From Antilocapra americana (taxonomy: Eukaryota > Chordata > Mammalia > Artiodactyla > Antilocapridae), in the NCBI GenBank assembly GCA_007570785.1, contig ML664161.1, positions 18,353,856 through 18,417,855 on the forward strand: DNA of 64,000 nt, read 5' to 3'. The translations under genes were made by a program, and so were the position numbers. Shown here piece by piece: positions 1 through 11,741 of this stretch (position 1 is its first letter; each line of letters begins with the position of its first letter). Under the pieces are notes generated by a model. It was given only the letters and a program-made list of their open reading frames with translations, had not been told where the DNA came from and ran no database searches.

Positions 1-1916
1 TCTACAACATGATGATTCACTCAACTTTTCTTCCTCTACCACTATCTCCTCTCTCTCCCAATTATGGCTGTGTTACTTGACTATGAGCTCTCAAAATCTA
101 ACTATACAAGGGTTCTCCTCCAACTTATCTTTAGGGGCATAGAAGAATTCAATTCTATGAAAAAAAAAAAATCCATGCACTTCGTTGGGCAAGTTTTCTT
201 CCCTTATAAAGGAGGCAAGACCATTTCTAAGTGCTGCAGGTAATTTCAACTCCAAAAGTTGGTTTAGCACACTGTAGACATAGCTGATGGTAATAGGCCA
301 AGTACTTAGTTAACTTTGGGATGTCTCAGGTAAAGAAAAGCTGGTGAAAGAAGCTTTCCTTTAAAACATTTTTTTTTTCCTATAGGAAGCCTTTCACATC
401 CTGTCATTATATTATAAACCAGTTTCTTATGTACACCTTCAGTGTTAGACATTGACCGTGTAGGAAAGGAGACAAAACATTATCAAGTAAAAGCCAATGG
501 TGCCTCTTAAATATTAATAAGCAATTTTAAAAGTTTAATCTTTTTGAGAAGGGAGACTTTAGCTACTTCACAGAAAACACTCCAGTTTGTAAATTAACAA
601 TCTAATATATTTCGTATTTGCAGCATGATTTAGTAGGTTTTTTTGTTTTTTTTCCTTGATCAAATTCCCTTTAAGTTACTGGGACTTATGTCTGAATAAT
701 TACTTTAGAATTGGACCCAACATAGATTTCTGAATTGGCAAATTCTAGATACTGGGTGAATAGTTTCGTTGTCTCTGTATCAGGTGGAAAAGGGAGAGGT
801 GAAACCTCATAGCTTCGGAAACTAACATACGTTTTAGTTCTGTCTGCCAGGCAGTTGGACTTCCACAGAACACAAGGAAACTACCTTGTGGGGGCTACAC
901 GTTGTTACTTGGAAAAGTGACTCTGACATCCACAAAATCCCGAGAATTATCCTGAAAATCTATTTTCAGAAAAAACAACCCTTTAGTCAGCTGCCCTACC
1001 AATACAGGTGGTCTCTCAGGCAGCTTTTTTCTGTGTGAACAAATGGACAAGTGGAGGAATCTGACTGTTCCATTAGCGAATAAGCTGCTTTTGTGGAAAA
1101 ATGCAAACCGGATTAAGGCTGGATTTTCTAAGAAAGAGGATAGGATCTAAGACCTGGAGATTGGTATTTGGTTTTGACGTCCCCAATCCCCTTTTAGCAA
1201 TTGGTCCAGTAGATGACAGTAGATCTGGAAAGGAAGTCTAGCCAACTCTCATCTCCCTGAGAGGAGGCCCTGAACCTGGTACCAAGGGAAGCCTGGATAG
1301 GCTTGAGCGTTAAGGGTTTGGCAGGGCTGGACCAGGGCAAAACTATGAAGAAGGGAAAGCTTGACTTTTCAGGTGCTCTATCACTCCCAATGCAGGCATC
1401 CAGGAATGTGGGGGAACCACAACTGTCATTTCCTACCTGAGCCTGAAGTATTTGGTTGAGATCCAGATTTCAAAAGACACAAGAAAATCATAAAACAATA
1501 AAACTCAACAATTTATGTGCTTACTTGCTATTATAAAGATAGCAGAATTGCAGACAACTTGGAATATTCATTAAAGAATAAAGACAATGAATTACTCTCC
1601 ATATGTCACTCAGAGATAAATGACTTATTAGCTTTTTTGATTATTGTTTTTATATTATATGTCACACACATTTTGGGTGGGGGAGCATTACAGTTGACCA
1701 TTAAGATTATTTTCTACTCTTCTCCCCATTAAGATTTATTCATTCTAATCTTATTCCTTTAAGATCTTGTTGAATGCCAGAGGTACAGTCAGTTCTTTTG
1801 TAACATGGTCTATATGCACCCCTGAGAATATCCATGATCTGCATAAATGCACAATAAAAAGCATAGAATTTATGGGATAATGAGATTAAAGGGACAGGAC
1901 TCAAAAGCTTTGTCAG

Positions 1917-1948
1917 TAAAGATAAGAACTTATAAAGATAAGAACTTA
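1917..1948. repeat. Perfect 16-bp tandem duplication
   Basis: The unit TAAAGATAAGAACTTA occurs twice head to tail (1917-1932 and 1933-1948) without mismatch. This is a simple local duplication with no evident function. Confidence 0.9.
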
Positions 1949-2969
1949 ATAAAAGTTGTACCATGTCAAATGGTTATGACATTCATAAATATTAAAATAT
2001 ATATGGCACTTTAGTTTGAAAAAGAATTGGCGTTTACTTGAAGTGGACATTGTGGGGGTTGCCTCTTGTGAGTTATTGTGAAGTGCCAGAAGGAGGTTTT
2101 TCTGAAATCCACAAAAAGTTGTAATACTAGGATATGAATGGCTGCAAACCACTGTCCTCAGTTTGTGATCCAAAGATTGCAGTTAAGGGATCATTCACAG
2201 CTTTAAATCATGGAGCATAGTTTTCTGTCTTTGACATGCAGATCTTTCCAAACATTTGTTTACAAAAACACCTTCTATCAAAATTAAAATATTGGATCTA
2301 ATGTACAATGTTCTTCAATTAAATTTGTATGATGGTTAGAAATTCTTTAGTAGTTTTCTCATTTTCTTGCAGTTTCACTGGGCAGCTGAAAGCTTTGGAA
2401 AATTGTACTGATGTTTGAAGCACCTGAAACAGCTACTACTAGCATAAAGTGGAGCCATTTTTGCAGAGTCTGGGGTTTTCTGTCTGAGGTCCCCAAGTGT
2501 GTGTGCTGCTTTCCTTCGTGTGTGCACTGCTTGGTGTTTTGAATCAGGACTCTTAGGTTTGGGATGTTGAATGAGTATTTGTATAGAAAAGCTCACAAGT
2601 GTGAAAGAACAGAAAACAAAACCTCATAGAATAGCACATGTGATAAACTCAGGTAAGTGATAGTTTGAGATATGTGTGTTTTGTGTATTCCTACTCTGTT
2701 GGTTCAGCTGGATGAAGTTTTCTATGTTCACCCAGTGTTTCTTGCAGAAAAAAATCTGCAAAAATAAATGTGAAATATGAGTTATGTTCAGACTGTTCCC
2801 TAATATATGAATGGTATTAAAATAAATTGGTGTTGTCAAAACAAATATAGCACAATTAACTGTGGTCTGACAAACACATTCCATGGAAGGCATGACCAGG
2901 TGGCAGAGATCCATGAACTTTTATCTATAGTTTTGAAATCCATAAAGCTCTGAGAACTAAAAGGTAGCC

Positions 2970-3008
2970 TTTTTTTTGTTGTTGTTGTTGTTGGTTTTCT
3001 TGTTTTTG
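2970..3008. repeat. TTG-rich simple repeat
   Basis: A T-run passes into five or more GTT units and then T/G-rich sequence. It may be an old decayed tail of a minus-strand retroelement, but no body of such an element is visible next to it. Confidence 0.6.
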
Positions 3009-3226
3009 TAACTCAGCTTAGGGTAAAACTTAATCCAACTTAGCTTCATTTGTCACCTGGCTTAAACTGACATGAGACTCTTTTCTTCACTTGCATTGCT
3101 CAGTATAAATATTTAAATATTTTGTTGCAGAAGTATTTTTGTATCTGGCATTTATATATTATCTCTGACCCTGTTGGAGATTTAAATAATATATGGAATA
3201 AGCAGGCTTCTAATATCTCCCAAATT

Positions 3227-3370
3227 CTTTTTTGTTGTTGTTGTTTGTTTTTGTTTTTTGACTGCACATCCTGCGTCATGTGGGATCTTAGTTCCTGACA
3301 AGGAGTCAAACTCGAGCCCCCTGCGGTAGTAGTGCAGTGTCCTAAACACTGGACTGCCAGGGAATTTCAG
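3227..3370 (-). mobile_element. CHR-1/CHRL SINE, minus strand
   Basis: The tRNA-Glu-like head is read on the minus strand, ending on the plus strand in a form of the typical CCAGGGAA border. The opposite end is a T/G-rich run, the complement of the A-tail. Flanking copies of TATCTCCCAAATT (3214-3226) and TATCCCCCAAATT (3371-3383) form a 13-bp target duplication with one mismatch. The family is old and restricted to Cetartiodactyla. Confidence 0.8.
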
Positions 3371-3717
3371 TATCCCCCAAATTTTGAATTCTAAAACACA
3401 TATGGACCCAAGACTGTGGATTTGCAAGGAGTAAAACTGTATGCCTCATTTTAGGTGACACACTCCCATTTTGACAGGACCTTCTTAGGAGTGACCAATG
3501 CAAGCAGGCTGATGGACAGATGGTGGACAGGCCCCTCCCTCTCTTGCTGGAGCTGTCTTCTTTTCTTCACAACTAGTCCCTCTCCTTCCACTCCCACTGC
3601 TCTTTCCTGGATTTCCCTGAGCATTTCTCTTCCCCTTCCCTTCTCTGAAATCAGTGTTTTTCAAGTATTGTTCACAGTCTGTCTACCTCAGAATTGTCCA
3701 ATGAAATGAAAGACCTT
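3371..3717. other. Intergenic stretch, no gene recognised
   Basis: Apart from the target duplication copy at its left edge, this is apparently unique sequence with a pyrimidine-rich part around 3530-3640. An open frame of 84 codons here is low-complexity and Ser/Pro-rich, and I do not regard it as a gene. Confidence 0.5.
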
Positions 3718-4027
3718 GGCTTCCCTGTGGCTCAGTGGTAAAGAAGTCACTTGCCAACGCAGGGAACACAGGTTCCATCTCTGATCCAGAAAGATCCCCC
3801 TACCATGGAACCACCAAGTCGGTGAGCCACAGCTACTGAGCCTGTGCTCTAGAGCTGGCGAGCCACAACTACGGAAGCCCGAACGCTGTAAGGCCTGTGC
3901 TCTTCAACAGACGGGGCCACCACAATGAGAAGCCTGCATACCTGAGTAGCCCCTGTTCGCAACAACTAGAGAAGAGCCTGAGTAGCAATGAAGACCCAGC
4001 ACAGCCAAAAATAAATAATAATAAAAA
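3718..4027 (+). mobile_element. CHR-2 SINE, plus strand
   Basis: It begins with the SINE head GGCTTCCCTGTGGCTCAG and ends in an AATAAT/A-rich tail. The body carries the family's typical 'gccacaactac...agcccg' and 'gacccagcacagccaaaa' blocks. Possible target duplication copies lie at 3708-3716 and 4028-4036, with two mismatches. It is tRNA-derived but not a functional tRNA gene. Confidence 0.8.
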
Positions 4028-4249
4028 GGAAGGCCTCAGGTTAGACTTTCTAAATGAGAAACTCACAGAATGGGGCCCTGTATATTTTAACAATTTCCTC
4101 CATGATTCAGATACACTATTAAATTTGGAGTCAGCTGCCTGAAATAAATGTATTCCTCAATCTCCTTCACTATATTCACCTCTTAGTCTCACTTTGGTCT
4201 TAATCAATGGTCACACATATGCTGACAATTTTACTGCATTATCACAGGT

Positions 4250-4970
4250 TAGTACATAATGTCTTTACTTCTATTTCTGGGCTTCAGACTCAATATGCTA
4301 ACTCAGGTGTCCCTGAGGCATTACAAAATAAACATATTGCAAACTGGGCTCATGCTTTTACATCTCGAAAAATGGAACCACAGTCATTTCAGTTTTCCTG
4401 TCAAAACCCATGGCTCCTCTCTGATTGTTCTCTCACTCTCGTCTTCCTCACCTGACCTCCCCTTTCAAAACAGATGTCCAGTCTTTCCACTTTTCTCCTC
4501 CCCCTAGCCCAGCCACCACTCTTTCTTGCCTAGACTGTTGCAGTCGTGTGAACTCCTCCAATCTGTCCTCCATGACAAAGCCGGATGGGGCTTTCTAAAA
4601 TGCAAACTAATCATGTCACTCCCAGTTGAAAACACTGAAGGTTGTCCCATTGTCACGCACCAGAACCCAGACTCTTTATCCATGCCTGCAAGGCCCTCAA
4701 CTTCATCTCGAAGGGCCCTGCACTCTGTGATACTGTCTCCCGACTGTTTTATTTAGGTCTCCCTGACACATGCTCCTGGGGTTACCTCCTACTTTGCTCT
4801 CTGAGCACTCTTCCTGCTGTATGTAATTACTTCCTTAATTATCCATTTCCTCCATCATCAGACTCTAAGCTCCATGATAGCAGGACCTTGCCCGTCTTGC
4901 TTATTATGGAGCACTCCTATGGAAAGCACTGATGAACCAGTGAATAAATGGGTTATTTCAGCATGTGTGG
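4250..4970 (+). mobile_element. L2 LINE 3' region, plus strand, ancient
   Basis: The order of sequence blocks follows the 3' part of the mammalian L2 LINE. It has the coding remnant around 4270-4460, the 'tttctaaaatgcaaa...atcatgtcactccc' block at 4590-4625, and the 'taagctccatga' block near 4866. It ends in a degraded GTGAATAAATG tail near 4940. It is diverged and non-coding. The short open frames in it are remnants. Confidence 0.7.
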
Positions 4971-5039
4971 TTTTGGGGCTGGGGGTGGGGGCTTTCATGT
5001 TTCTCAAGTAATACCAGTGAGGATGGCTGGCCGGTTCAA

Positions 5040-5160
5040 TTTAGTTCAAGACAACTCAATTTAACAAACAGTTATTATTGAGTATTTATTATGCTCTATT
5101 GGGCATGTCACAGGAGTTGGAGAAGACAAGGCCTCTGCCCTCAAAGACGACTGCCCTAAC
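5040..5160 (-). mobile_element. L2/MIR-type 3' end fragment, minus strand
   Basis: The block 'acaaacagttattattgagtattta...gggcatgtc...ggagaagacaaggcctctgccctcaaagac' resembles the 3' end of L2-type elements in reverse. The call rests on remembered family consensus and is approximate. Confidence 0.45.
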
Positions 5161-5599
5161 CTAACCTGTCACTTGCTGGCATCCTGCTGTTCCTGGGCAG
5201 ATGGCTCAGAATCAGAATGCCACTGATGCCCTGACTTCAGGAACTGCCTGATGCCTCTGCTTCTCCCCTGGTCCTCTGTCTGCTCCCACTTCAGGTGTTT
5301 GCCTAGACCAGGCCTGAATTTGCCACACTCATTAGCATGAGAAAATAACTGTGTAATGACTGAGTTGTCTAAAGGAATTCCAATCCCCCACTGCTATATG
5401 CCCTTGGTCATGGGGAGACAAGCAATTTCCACATGAGATTACATTTTATAACAGAAGTTACAGCAGAAGGGGAGTTGGGCAGAAATCTCAATTCCATCAT
5501 TAGCCAGTTGATCTTGGACAAATCTTGATTTTTTTCATGCATAAACAGAGATAATAGCAGATGCCTTATCGGTTTTTGTGATTATTAATGTTTTTAACA
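5161..5599. other. Intergenic stretch, no gene recognised
   Basis: Apparently unique sequence. No convincing open frame, repeat or signal was seen. Confidence 0.5.
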
Positions 5600-5840
5600 A
5601 AAAGTAATAATGTCTAAGATTGAGTGCTGGTTACATGCTGGCCATTGTCATAAAGGCTGACCTCATTTAATCTTTGCAACAATCCTAAGAGGTAGATACT
5701 AATATATTCATGTTACAGGTGAAGGTGGTGAGGCTTAAGTAACTTTCCCGTGCTAAGAGTGAGCAAGCGGAAGGGTTAGAATTTCATCCAGGCAGCCCGG
5801 CTCCAGGGTTCATGCCCTCAGTCACTATACCACCTCCTCA
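5600..5840 (-). mobile_element. MIR SINE, minus strand
   Basis: Read on the minus strand the MIR layout is clear. The tRNA-like head 'gagggcatgaaccctggagccgggctgcc' is followed by the conserved core and then the 3' part with 'attaaatgaggtcagcc'. This is an ancient pan-mammalian SINE, well diverged. Confidence 0.75.
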
Positions 5841-6679
5841 AGGCTGAGATTAATTGAAGATATGGATAAAATTTCTATTCTCTTATTGTAAAAAAGAAAT
5901 AACAAAATATTTTTAAAGGGATTTATTTAATTTATCTTTAATTCTCTTGTTTTCCAGGGTCTTGAGAGAATGCCATAAAAAACACATTTTCTTGTTCCAT
6001 GGAATAAATAGGTACTATTGAAAAAAACATGCCATCTTGCATGTTATTTTTCACTTTAGCTTTTTCTCCCTGCTTCTCTAATACGTTAACAGTTGTGTGT
6101 ATTTGGACCACATGTGGCCTGGTCTCACAGATGTCCAGCCCTTTTGACAGTTGGGTGGTGTAATGGGCATATTGGGGAGGGGTAGGGGGCAAAGTACATC
6201 CTCTAGTTACTTATTAAAGGAACTGGCTGGTTTAGCAGACAAGATAGTTCTAAAGCCTAGTGGCTGTCTTCAATCCAAACTTTTTCTACTTAATATATTA
6301 TATTATAATATTTATTTATATATATTTAAAATGATTATATCATTTCACAATATATTATCATGGTATAACTGAAGCAATTTTAAACCATGATAGTAGGTTT
6401 TTCTAAGTGCTTGCAGGCAGTGACTATAAAGGAATATGATAATTTACAGGGTGGTCAAAAGGGAATTATACTGTTTGTTTAAAAAATCATTTTGTTCACA
6501 AACACACAGTATTTACTAGTTGCTAATATCTAGAGTCTAAGAATTTTAGGATAAAGAGAGTATATTACTGATTGTATGTGGCTAACATCCATTATCCTAA
6601 GATGTTCCTATAGCCTTACTTCTGTGGGCTTTGAGCTTTTTGGTACAAGTATAAGGTTCCACTGTGATGAGACACATCT
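5841..6679. other. AT-rich intergenic stretch
   Basis: Very AT-rich, notably a TA/TTTATA-rich patch at 6290-6335. Short open frames show no family resemblance. No gene is supported. Confidence 0.5.
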
Positions 6680-6827
6680 GTTGTTGTTGTTCTTTAGTCA
6701 CTCAGTCATGTCTGATGCTTTGTGACCCCATGGACTGTCCTCCAGGGGATCTTCCTCACCCAAGGATCAAACCCAAGTCTCCTACATTGGCAGGCGGATT
6801 CTGTACCACTGAGCCACCAGGAAAGCC
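6680..6827 (-). mobile_element. Bov-tA SINE, minus strand, internally shortened
   Basis: The typical right border CCACCAGGAAAGCC is the complement of the SINE head, and the left side carries the 'cactcagtcatgtctgatgctttgtgaccccatggactg' Bov-tA 3' block. A middle segment is missing compared with longer copies in this window. Confidence 0.85.
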
Positions 6828-7369
6828 ACATTTTAGGGAGAAAAATATTTGGTCCAGAGATTTATCTGTAGCCTTTGTTTGACCCCCTGGAGGTCAAATA
6901 ACCCAATTTCCTTAGTAACACTTCGGTCAAGGCAACTGAGGTTATTTACCTACATACTCATATTGTATGCTCTCAAGGAAAGATTGGGTGGAGTGGCAGA
7001 AATATAAGTAAATATGCTGTGAACTTATAAATTTTGTATAATTACATATTGATACTCATTTAAATGTAGATTAAAATATGATTTATGTAGTAAATAGGTC
7101 CATCAGTGAAAGGTAACTTTTGTGAAATAACTGCAGAATTGAAAGAGGTTAAACACTTTAAGATTCACATTTGCACATCAACCCATTTGAAGGCAGATTC
7201 TGAAGTATAGATAGAAGTCCTTAAAGAAAAGGAATGTGAAAACACATGTGCATTAGATAAATAAGATTTCAAATCTGGTGAGATTAGAACTGAGCATTTA
7301 GAGAAACTGACATTAAAGGAACATAGGCAATCTATAACTTGGAATATGGATAGAAATGTCTCAACTGGC
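6828..7369. other. Intergenic stretch, no gene recognised
   Basis: AT-rich sequence with no recognisable repeat or gene. A short minus-strand open frame (7165-7371) has no similarity I recognise. Confidence 0.5.
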
Positions 7370-8390
7370 ATTGTGGGCTAATTGTCGTCCTCCCCACCCC
7401 CAAATTCATATTTCAAGTCCTTACTCCCTAAGAGGGCTCCAAAATCACTGCAGATGGTGACTGCAGCAATGAAATTAAAAAGACGCTTACTCCTTGGAAG
7501 GAAAGTTATGACCAACCTAAACAGCATATTAAAAAGCAGAGACATTACTTTGTCAACAAAGGTCCGTCTAGTCAAGGCTATGGTTTTTCCATTGGTCATG
7601 TATGGATGTGAGAGTTATGAAGAATTGATGCTTTTGAACTGTAGTGTTGGAGAAGACTCTTGAGAGTCCCTTGGACTGCAAGAAGATCCAACCAGTCCAT
7701 CCTAAAGGAGATCAGTCCTGGGTGTTCATTGGAAGGACTGAAGTTGAAGCTGAAACTCCAATACTTTGGCCACCTGATGCAAAGAGCTGACTCATTGGAA
7801 AAGACCCTGATGCTGGGAAAGATTGAGAGCAGGAGGAGAAGGGGATGACAGAGGATGAGATGGTTGGATGGCATCATCGCCTTGATGGCCATGGGTTTGG
7901 GTGGACTCCAGAAGTTGGTGATGGACAGGGAGGCCTAGCGTGCTGTGGTTTATGGGATTGCAAAGAGTTGGACACGACTGAGTGACTGAACTGACTCCCT
8001 AAGTACTTCAGAATATGCCCGTGCTTGGAGATACAGCCTTTAAAAAGGCAATTAAGTTAAAACAGGGTCATTAGGGCATACTCCAGTAGGACAAGTGTCC
8101 TCATATGAAGAGGAGATTATAATACAGACATGTACAGAGGATAGGGCATGGGAAGACAGAGGAGGCCATCGATAAGCCAAGGAAAGAGGCCTCAGAAGAC
8201 ATCAACCCTTGACCTCAGATTTTTAGCCTCCAGAATTCTGAGAAACAAATGTCTAGTTTTTAACATAGCTCCCCAGTCTGTGGTACTTTGCTATGGCAGC
8301 CCTAGCAAATTATTACTATTATACCCTTTGACACTCTTGTGGCGAGCATCATTTCAACTTCCTGTACTTGATTTGGCTCTGCAAATGACA
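7370..8390 (+). mobile_element. MaLR-type (MLT1-like) solo LTR, split by a Bov-B
   Basis: The outer parts (7370-7432 and 8004-8390) join into one LTR-like sequence. The order is 'caaattcatatttcaagtcc', 'agtacttcagaatatg', 'gcaattaagttaaaa', 'ggcctcagaagac', 'agcctccagaattctgag' and 'gtggtactttgctatggcagccctagcaaa'. This order matches the mammalian apparent-LTR retrotransposon group. It is broken at ACTCCCTAAG by the Bov-B at 7433-7993. Assignment to a subfamily would need a library search. Confidence 0.6.
7433..7993 (+). mobile_element. Bov-B LINE 3' end, 5'-truncated, plus strand
   Basis: It holds the C-terminal coding part and 3' end of Bov-B, from 'ggctccaaaatcactgcag' to the tail 'gagtgactgaactg'. 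The tail is flanked by perfect 10-bp target duplications ACTCCCTAAG at 7423-7432 and 7994-8003. The encoded C-terminal segment (with a recognisable RRLLLGRKVMTNL-like block) is frameshifted, so no protein is made. Truncation at the 5' side is typical of target-primed reverse transcription. Confidence 0.9.
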
Positions 8391-9942
8391 TGACTCAGAA
8401 TAACTGACAAGTCACAAAAGCCTCATTTCTGTCTTTCAGTGTGAGCTGAGTCAGATTTGATGCTGAGAGACCTTGCATATATCTTCAAGTTTATCCTTGA
8501 GTGGAAAAAAAGAAAGCATGCTTATTACATTTAGATAGCAAGAGACCAGAGAGCACAGTCATTCCAAATCATCTTGATTAGTTGAACAAAGAGCTAAACT
8601 GAAGTAGAGAAAAATTCAAAAGATTTAACTATAAGTTCTTGAACTTGAACTTTAAAATGTCAATTGCACAAGTGCAAGGGAGACGAGAAGTTGTTAAACA
8701 GTAGTATGCATTGAAAGCTCATAATGAGTCAACTGAATGGTGAGAGTGCCCCCAAATTCACTGTGTTTATGAGCCATCTCTTATGGGATCCTTATTTTCA
8801 GGGGTTGCTGACAAGATAAAGAGCGTTCTCATGAAGTAGTGAGTTTCCCATTGCTGAAGGTATCCAAGGAATGACCCAGTGACCAGTTCTCAGTTCTGTG
8901 GCAGAGGGCACGTAGTTAACTTGAAGATGTAGTTAACTTCACCCATGGTTGAAGTTAAAATCACACTAATGGTTGCTTGAGGAATTGAAGACCACATGCC
9001 CATCCCCCTCACCCCCTTAATTCTGAGTTTTTACTGTAACTATCTTTTAAATATTAGTGCTTAGGAAGACTCATGGAAGGAAATAGAGATAACCCTGAAA
9101 GCCAATGATGCCAATATTAATTTCTTTTTATCTCCATTTGTTTACATCTTCCTTTGGGAGAAATCATTTCTTTAGCAGGGGTTTGGAAACAGTGGTCTTT
9201 GGCTGTATTGAGAATCTGTCCAGTTTGACAACTCCAGATATAGATTGAGTCTGCTTTATTCTGAAGTTAGTATCTTGAATGGGGAAATGTTGATCTTGGT
9301 TTTATCTCTAACCTCTGTTGCTTTCAAGAAAACCAGAAAGAGATTAGTCTATAAAACATGCGTTTACCTGTGTAGAGTAGTGAAATCTTATGCTGGGAAA
9401 AGTTCCCATTTTAATAAGCTTTAAACAAAAAAATTCCACCTTAGGTGCTAATTAGAATCTAAATTCAGGTGTTAACCTCTTTGACTGAAAGTGCATGTTG
9501 AGTAATTGCAGGAAAGGGGCCAATTTCAGGCACAGCAGTAATTACTGAATTAGTAGAAAAGTTCAAGTAGGGCTTCAGATTTCAGATCATTACTGAGCTT
9601 TTTGAGGAACAGCTAATCCTGGAGTGATTGGGCTTCTCACACCTGTGTATGTGTGCTTGTGTGTGTGTGAGTGTGAGTGAGTGTGAAGTGAGCCCACTTA
9701 AATTTCAAAGAAATTACCTTACAAATGACCACAGAATTAAGTACTAATATTTCTTGATATTTAAAAATATAATTTTTGAAACCTCTGAAAAATCTTGAAT
9801 ACTTTTCATTTTTACTTCAAATAAAGGAAATGGGGGTAAGCAGAATCTGTTTTATCTGACAAAATAGCTTCATCTTTAAAATTTAGTTTCTTGCATTATT
9901 TATTTCTTACTGTCCTGGGAATTCGACTTTAATGTGCCAGGA
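8391..9942. other. Intergenic stretch, no gene recognised
   Basis: About 1.5 kb without young repeats or long open frames. Most of it looks like unique sequence. An imperfect TG-rich tract is listed separately. Confidence 0.5.
9648..9692. repeat. Imperfect TG/GTGA-rich microsatellite
   Basis: Interrupted TG dinucleotides pass into GTGAGTGA-type units. The array is short and impure, so slippage is probably limited. Confidence 0.7.
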
Positions 9943-10265
9943 GGGGTGCTGTGTTTAGTTATTCAGTCATGTCCTATTCTTTGCAGCCCCATGGACTGTA
10001 GCCCGCCAGTCTCATCTGTCCATGGGATTCTCCAGGCAAGAATACTGGAATTGGTTGCCATGCCCTCCTTCAGGGGCTCTTCCCAACCTAAGGATCAAAC
10101 CCAGGTCTCCCACATTGCAAGCAGATTTTTTACTATCTGAGCCACCAGGGAAGCTCATGAATACTGGAGTGGGTAGTCTATCAGGATCTTCCAGACTAAG
10201 GAATTGAACCGGGGTATCCTGCATTGCAGGTGAATTCTTTACCAGCTGAACTACCAGGGAAGCCC
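9943..10265 (-). mobile_element. Dimeric Bov-tA SINE, minus strand
   Basis: Two tandem tRNA-like heads can be read on the minus strand. They end on the plus strand at 'gagccaccagggaagct' (about 10155) and 'gaactaccagggaagccc' (10265). The 3' unit starts at 9943 with the 'agttattcagtcatgtcc' block. The direct repeat GTGCCAGG lies on both sides (9934 and 10266) as target duplication. Confidence 0.88.
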
Positions 10266-10275
10266 GTGCCAGGGA

Positions 10276-11188
10276 GTATTCACCTCTAATATATATATAT
10301 ACACTACCTTCAGGGTGTCCTTGAATTTGATTGTTGTTAAGGGTTTGCTAAGCTGTTGAACCAACTGCAGTGACAATCTCCCATGACATAGAAAAGGAAA
10401 ACATATGGGAGACTGTAGCTGCCTTGTTTGTTGTTACATGGTATACTATTCAATTGTGATGTTGTCTTCCTAACAAAATCTAATGGCCCTAGGAGAAACA
10501 AGATCCATAGAGACAAAATCGACCCAAATCCTCAGAGTGTAAGTAACTTATGTCCTTCTTCATTATGGCAACTGTTTCTTCACCTTTGAGTGTAATTTTA
10601 AGTGCTAATTCTGATTTATAAAGCACTAAATGGTCTGTCTTGTAAAGAGTTTCTTGCTTCCTCCAGGAACAAAGCTGAATTATTAAGCATCTGGTCACTG
10701 ACCTCAAAAGTAAAGCTGTGGAAATGTAGAGTACTGAAACTCATTGTGGGCGTTTTTCAAGGAGCCTTTCAAATGGAGGGCCAAGTAGATACCATCATTA
10801 ATGCACTAGTTCTTACAGTGGGTCATTAAAGAAACATGCAATGGACTTTATACCCTAATGAAGAGTTCACAATTAAGTTATAGACATGTAAAGTGAAATA
10901 GGAACACCAAATAGAGAAGATCATATAAAACTTCAATAAGCTTAGCTATTCATCAGTGTAGAACTAGATAAACCTATTATGGATACTGTGTACCCATTCA
11001 GAAGAATTAGAGAATCAATATATTGGGATATAAAGAGCCTCAAAATACAGTTTTAGATTTTTTAAAATTCAAAATAATAGATATAGAATTAGTTTACTCA
11101 TAATTTCTTTTAGAAGAGATGGATATCTATAAATATATGTGTAAACTTAGATAAGCTTACTTTTAAAAAATGTCCTACAAGAAATAGG
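10276..11188. other. Intergenic stretch, no gene recognised
   Basis: AT-rich apparently unique sequence with a short TA run at about 10289-10302. No convincing gene or repeat body was seen. Confidence 0.5.
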
Positions 11189-11190
11189 AT

Positions 11191-11402
11191 GCATGCATGC
11201 TAAGTCGATTCAGCTATGTCTGGCTCTTTGCAACCCTATGGACTGTAGCCCAACAGCCTCCTTTGCCTATGGGATCTCTAGGCAAGAATCCTAGAGTGGG
11301 TTACCATGCCCTCCTCCAGGTCATTTTCCCAACCCGGGGATCAAACCCATGTCTCCTGCATTGCAGATGGACTCCTTATTCCTGAGCTACCTGGGAAGTC
11401 CA
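11191..11402 (-). mobile_element. Bov-tA SINE, minus strand
   Basis: A full Bov-tA unit read on the minus strand, with the right border 'gagctacctgggaagtcc' (complement of the head) and the 3' block 'ctaagtcgattcagctatgtctggctctttgcaaccc' on the left. Moderately diverged. Confidence 0.87.
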
Positions 11403-11409
11403 CTATTCT

Positions 11410-11690
11410 TACTGAAGATCAATTTTTCCAGTCTTCAGCCAGTAGAAGCCTCCTCAAGTTGGCTCCTGAGTCCATCTGACAACCTTAGTAATCCTTGATA
11501 GCATCTTTGTGTTCTGGTATAACAAGTTATTTCAAGATATCTTGTGTATTTCTGCCCCAGACCAAGAACTGAGAATTTTCAGAGGGCACTGATCCATTTT
11601 AGTGGGAAATAGTATTTACAGAGCATGGTCTGGACACTAGTGGTGCTTATTGCTGCTGAGTTGGTCACTTTTCTAGGCTTTTTCAGGAGA

Positions 11691-11694
<4 letters not shown>
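11410..11694 (+). mobile_element. Ancient interspersed repeat, probably old L1-type
   Basis: Blocks such as 'caagttggctcctgagtcc', 'tgccccagaccaagaactgag', 'atccattttagtgggaaatag' and 'cttattgctgctgag' follow the order of a repeat common in mammals that I believe belongs to old L1 elements. The name is uncertain. It runs directly into the TG microsatellite. Confidence 0.35.

Positions 11695-11740
<46 letters not shown>
11695..11740 (+). repeat. Pure (TG)23 microsatellite
   Basis: Forty-six bases of uninterrupted TG. Arrays this long and pure are usually variable in length between individuals, so this is a likely polymorphic marker locus. It lies just left of the Bov-B nest. Confidence 0.97.

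Positions 11741-11741
<1 letters not shown>

Larger units (their letters stand above)
1..3213. other. Intergenic stretch, no gene recognised
   Basis: This AT-rich stretch holds only short open frames with no recognisable protein similarity. I see no young ruminant SINE or LINE in it. The part around 700-1450 is more GC-balanced and looks like unique sequence. A small tandem duplication and a TTG-rich tract inside it are listed separately. Confidence 0.5.
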
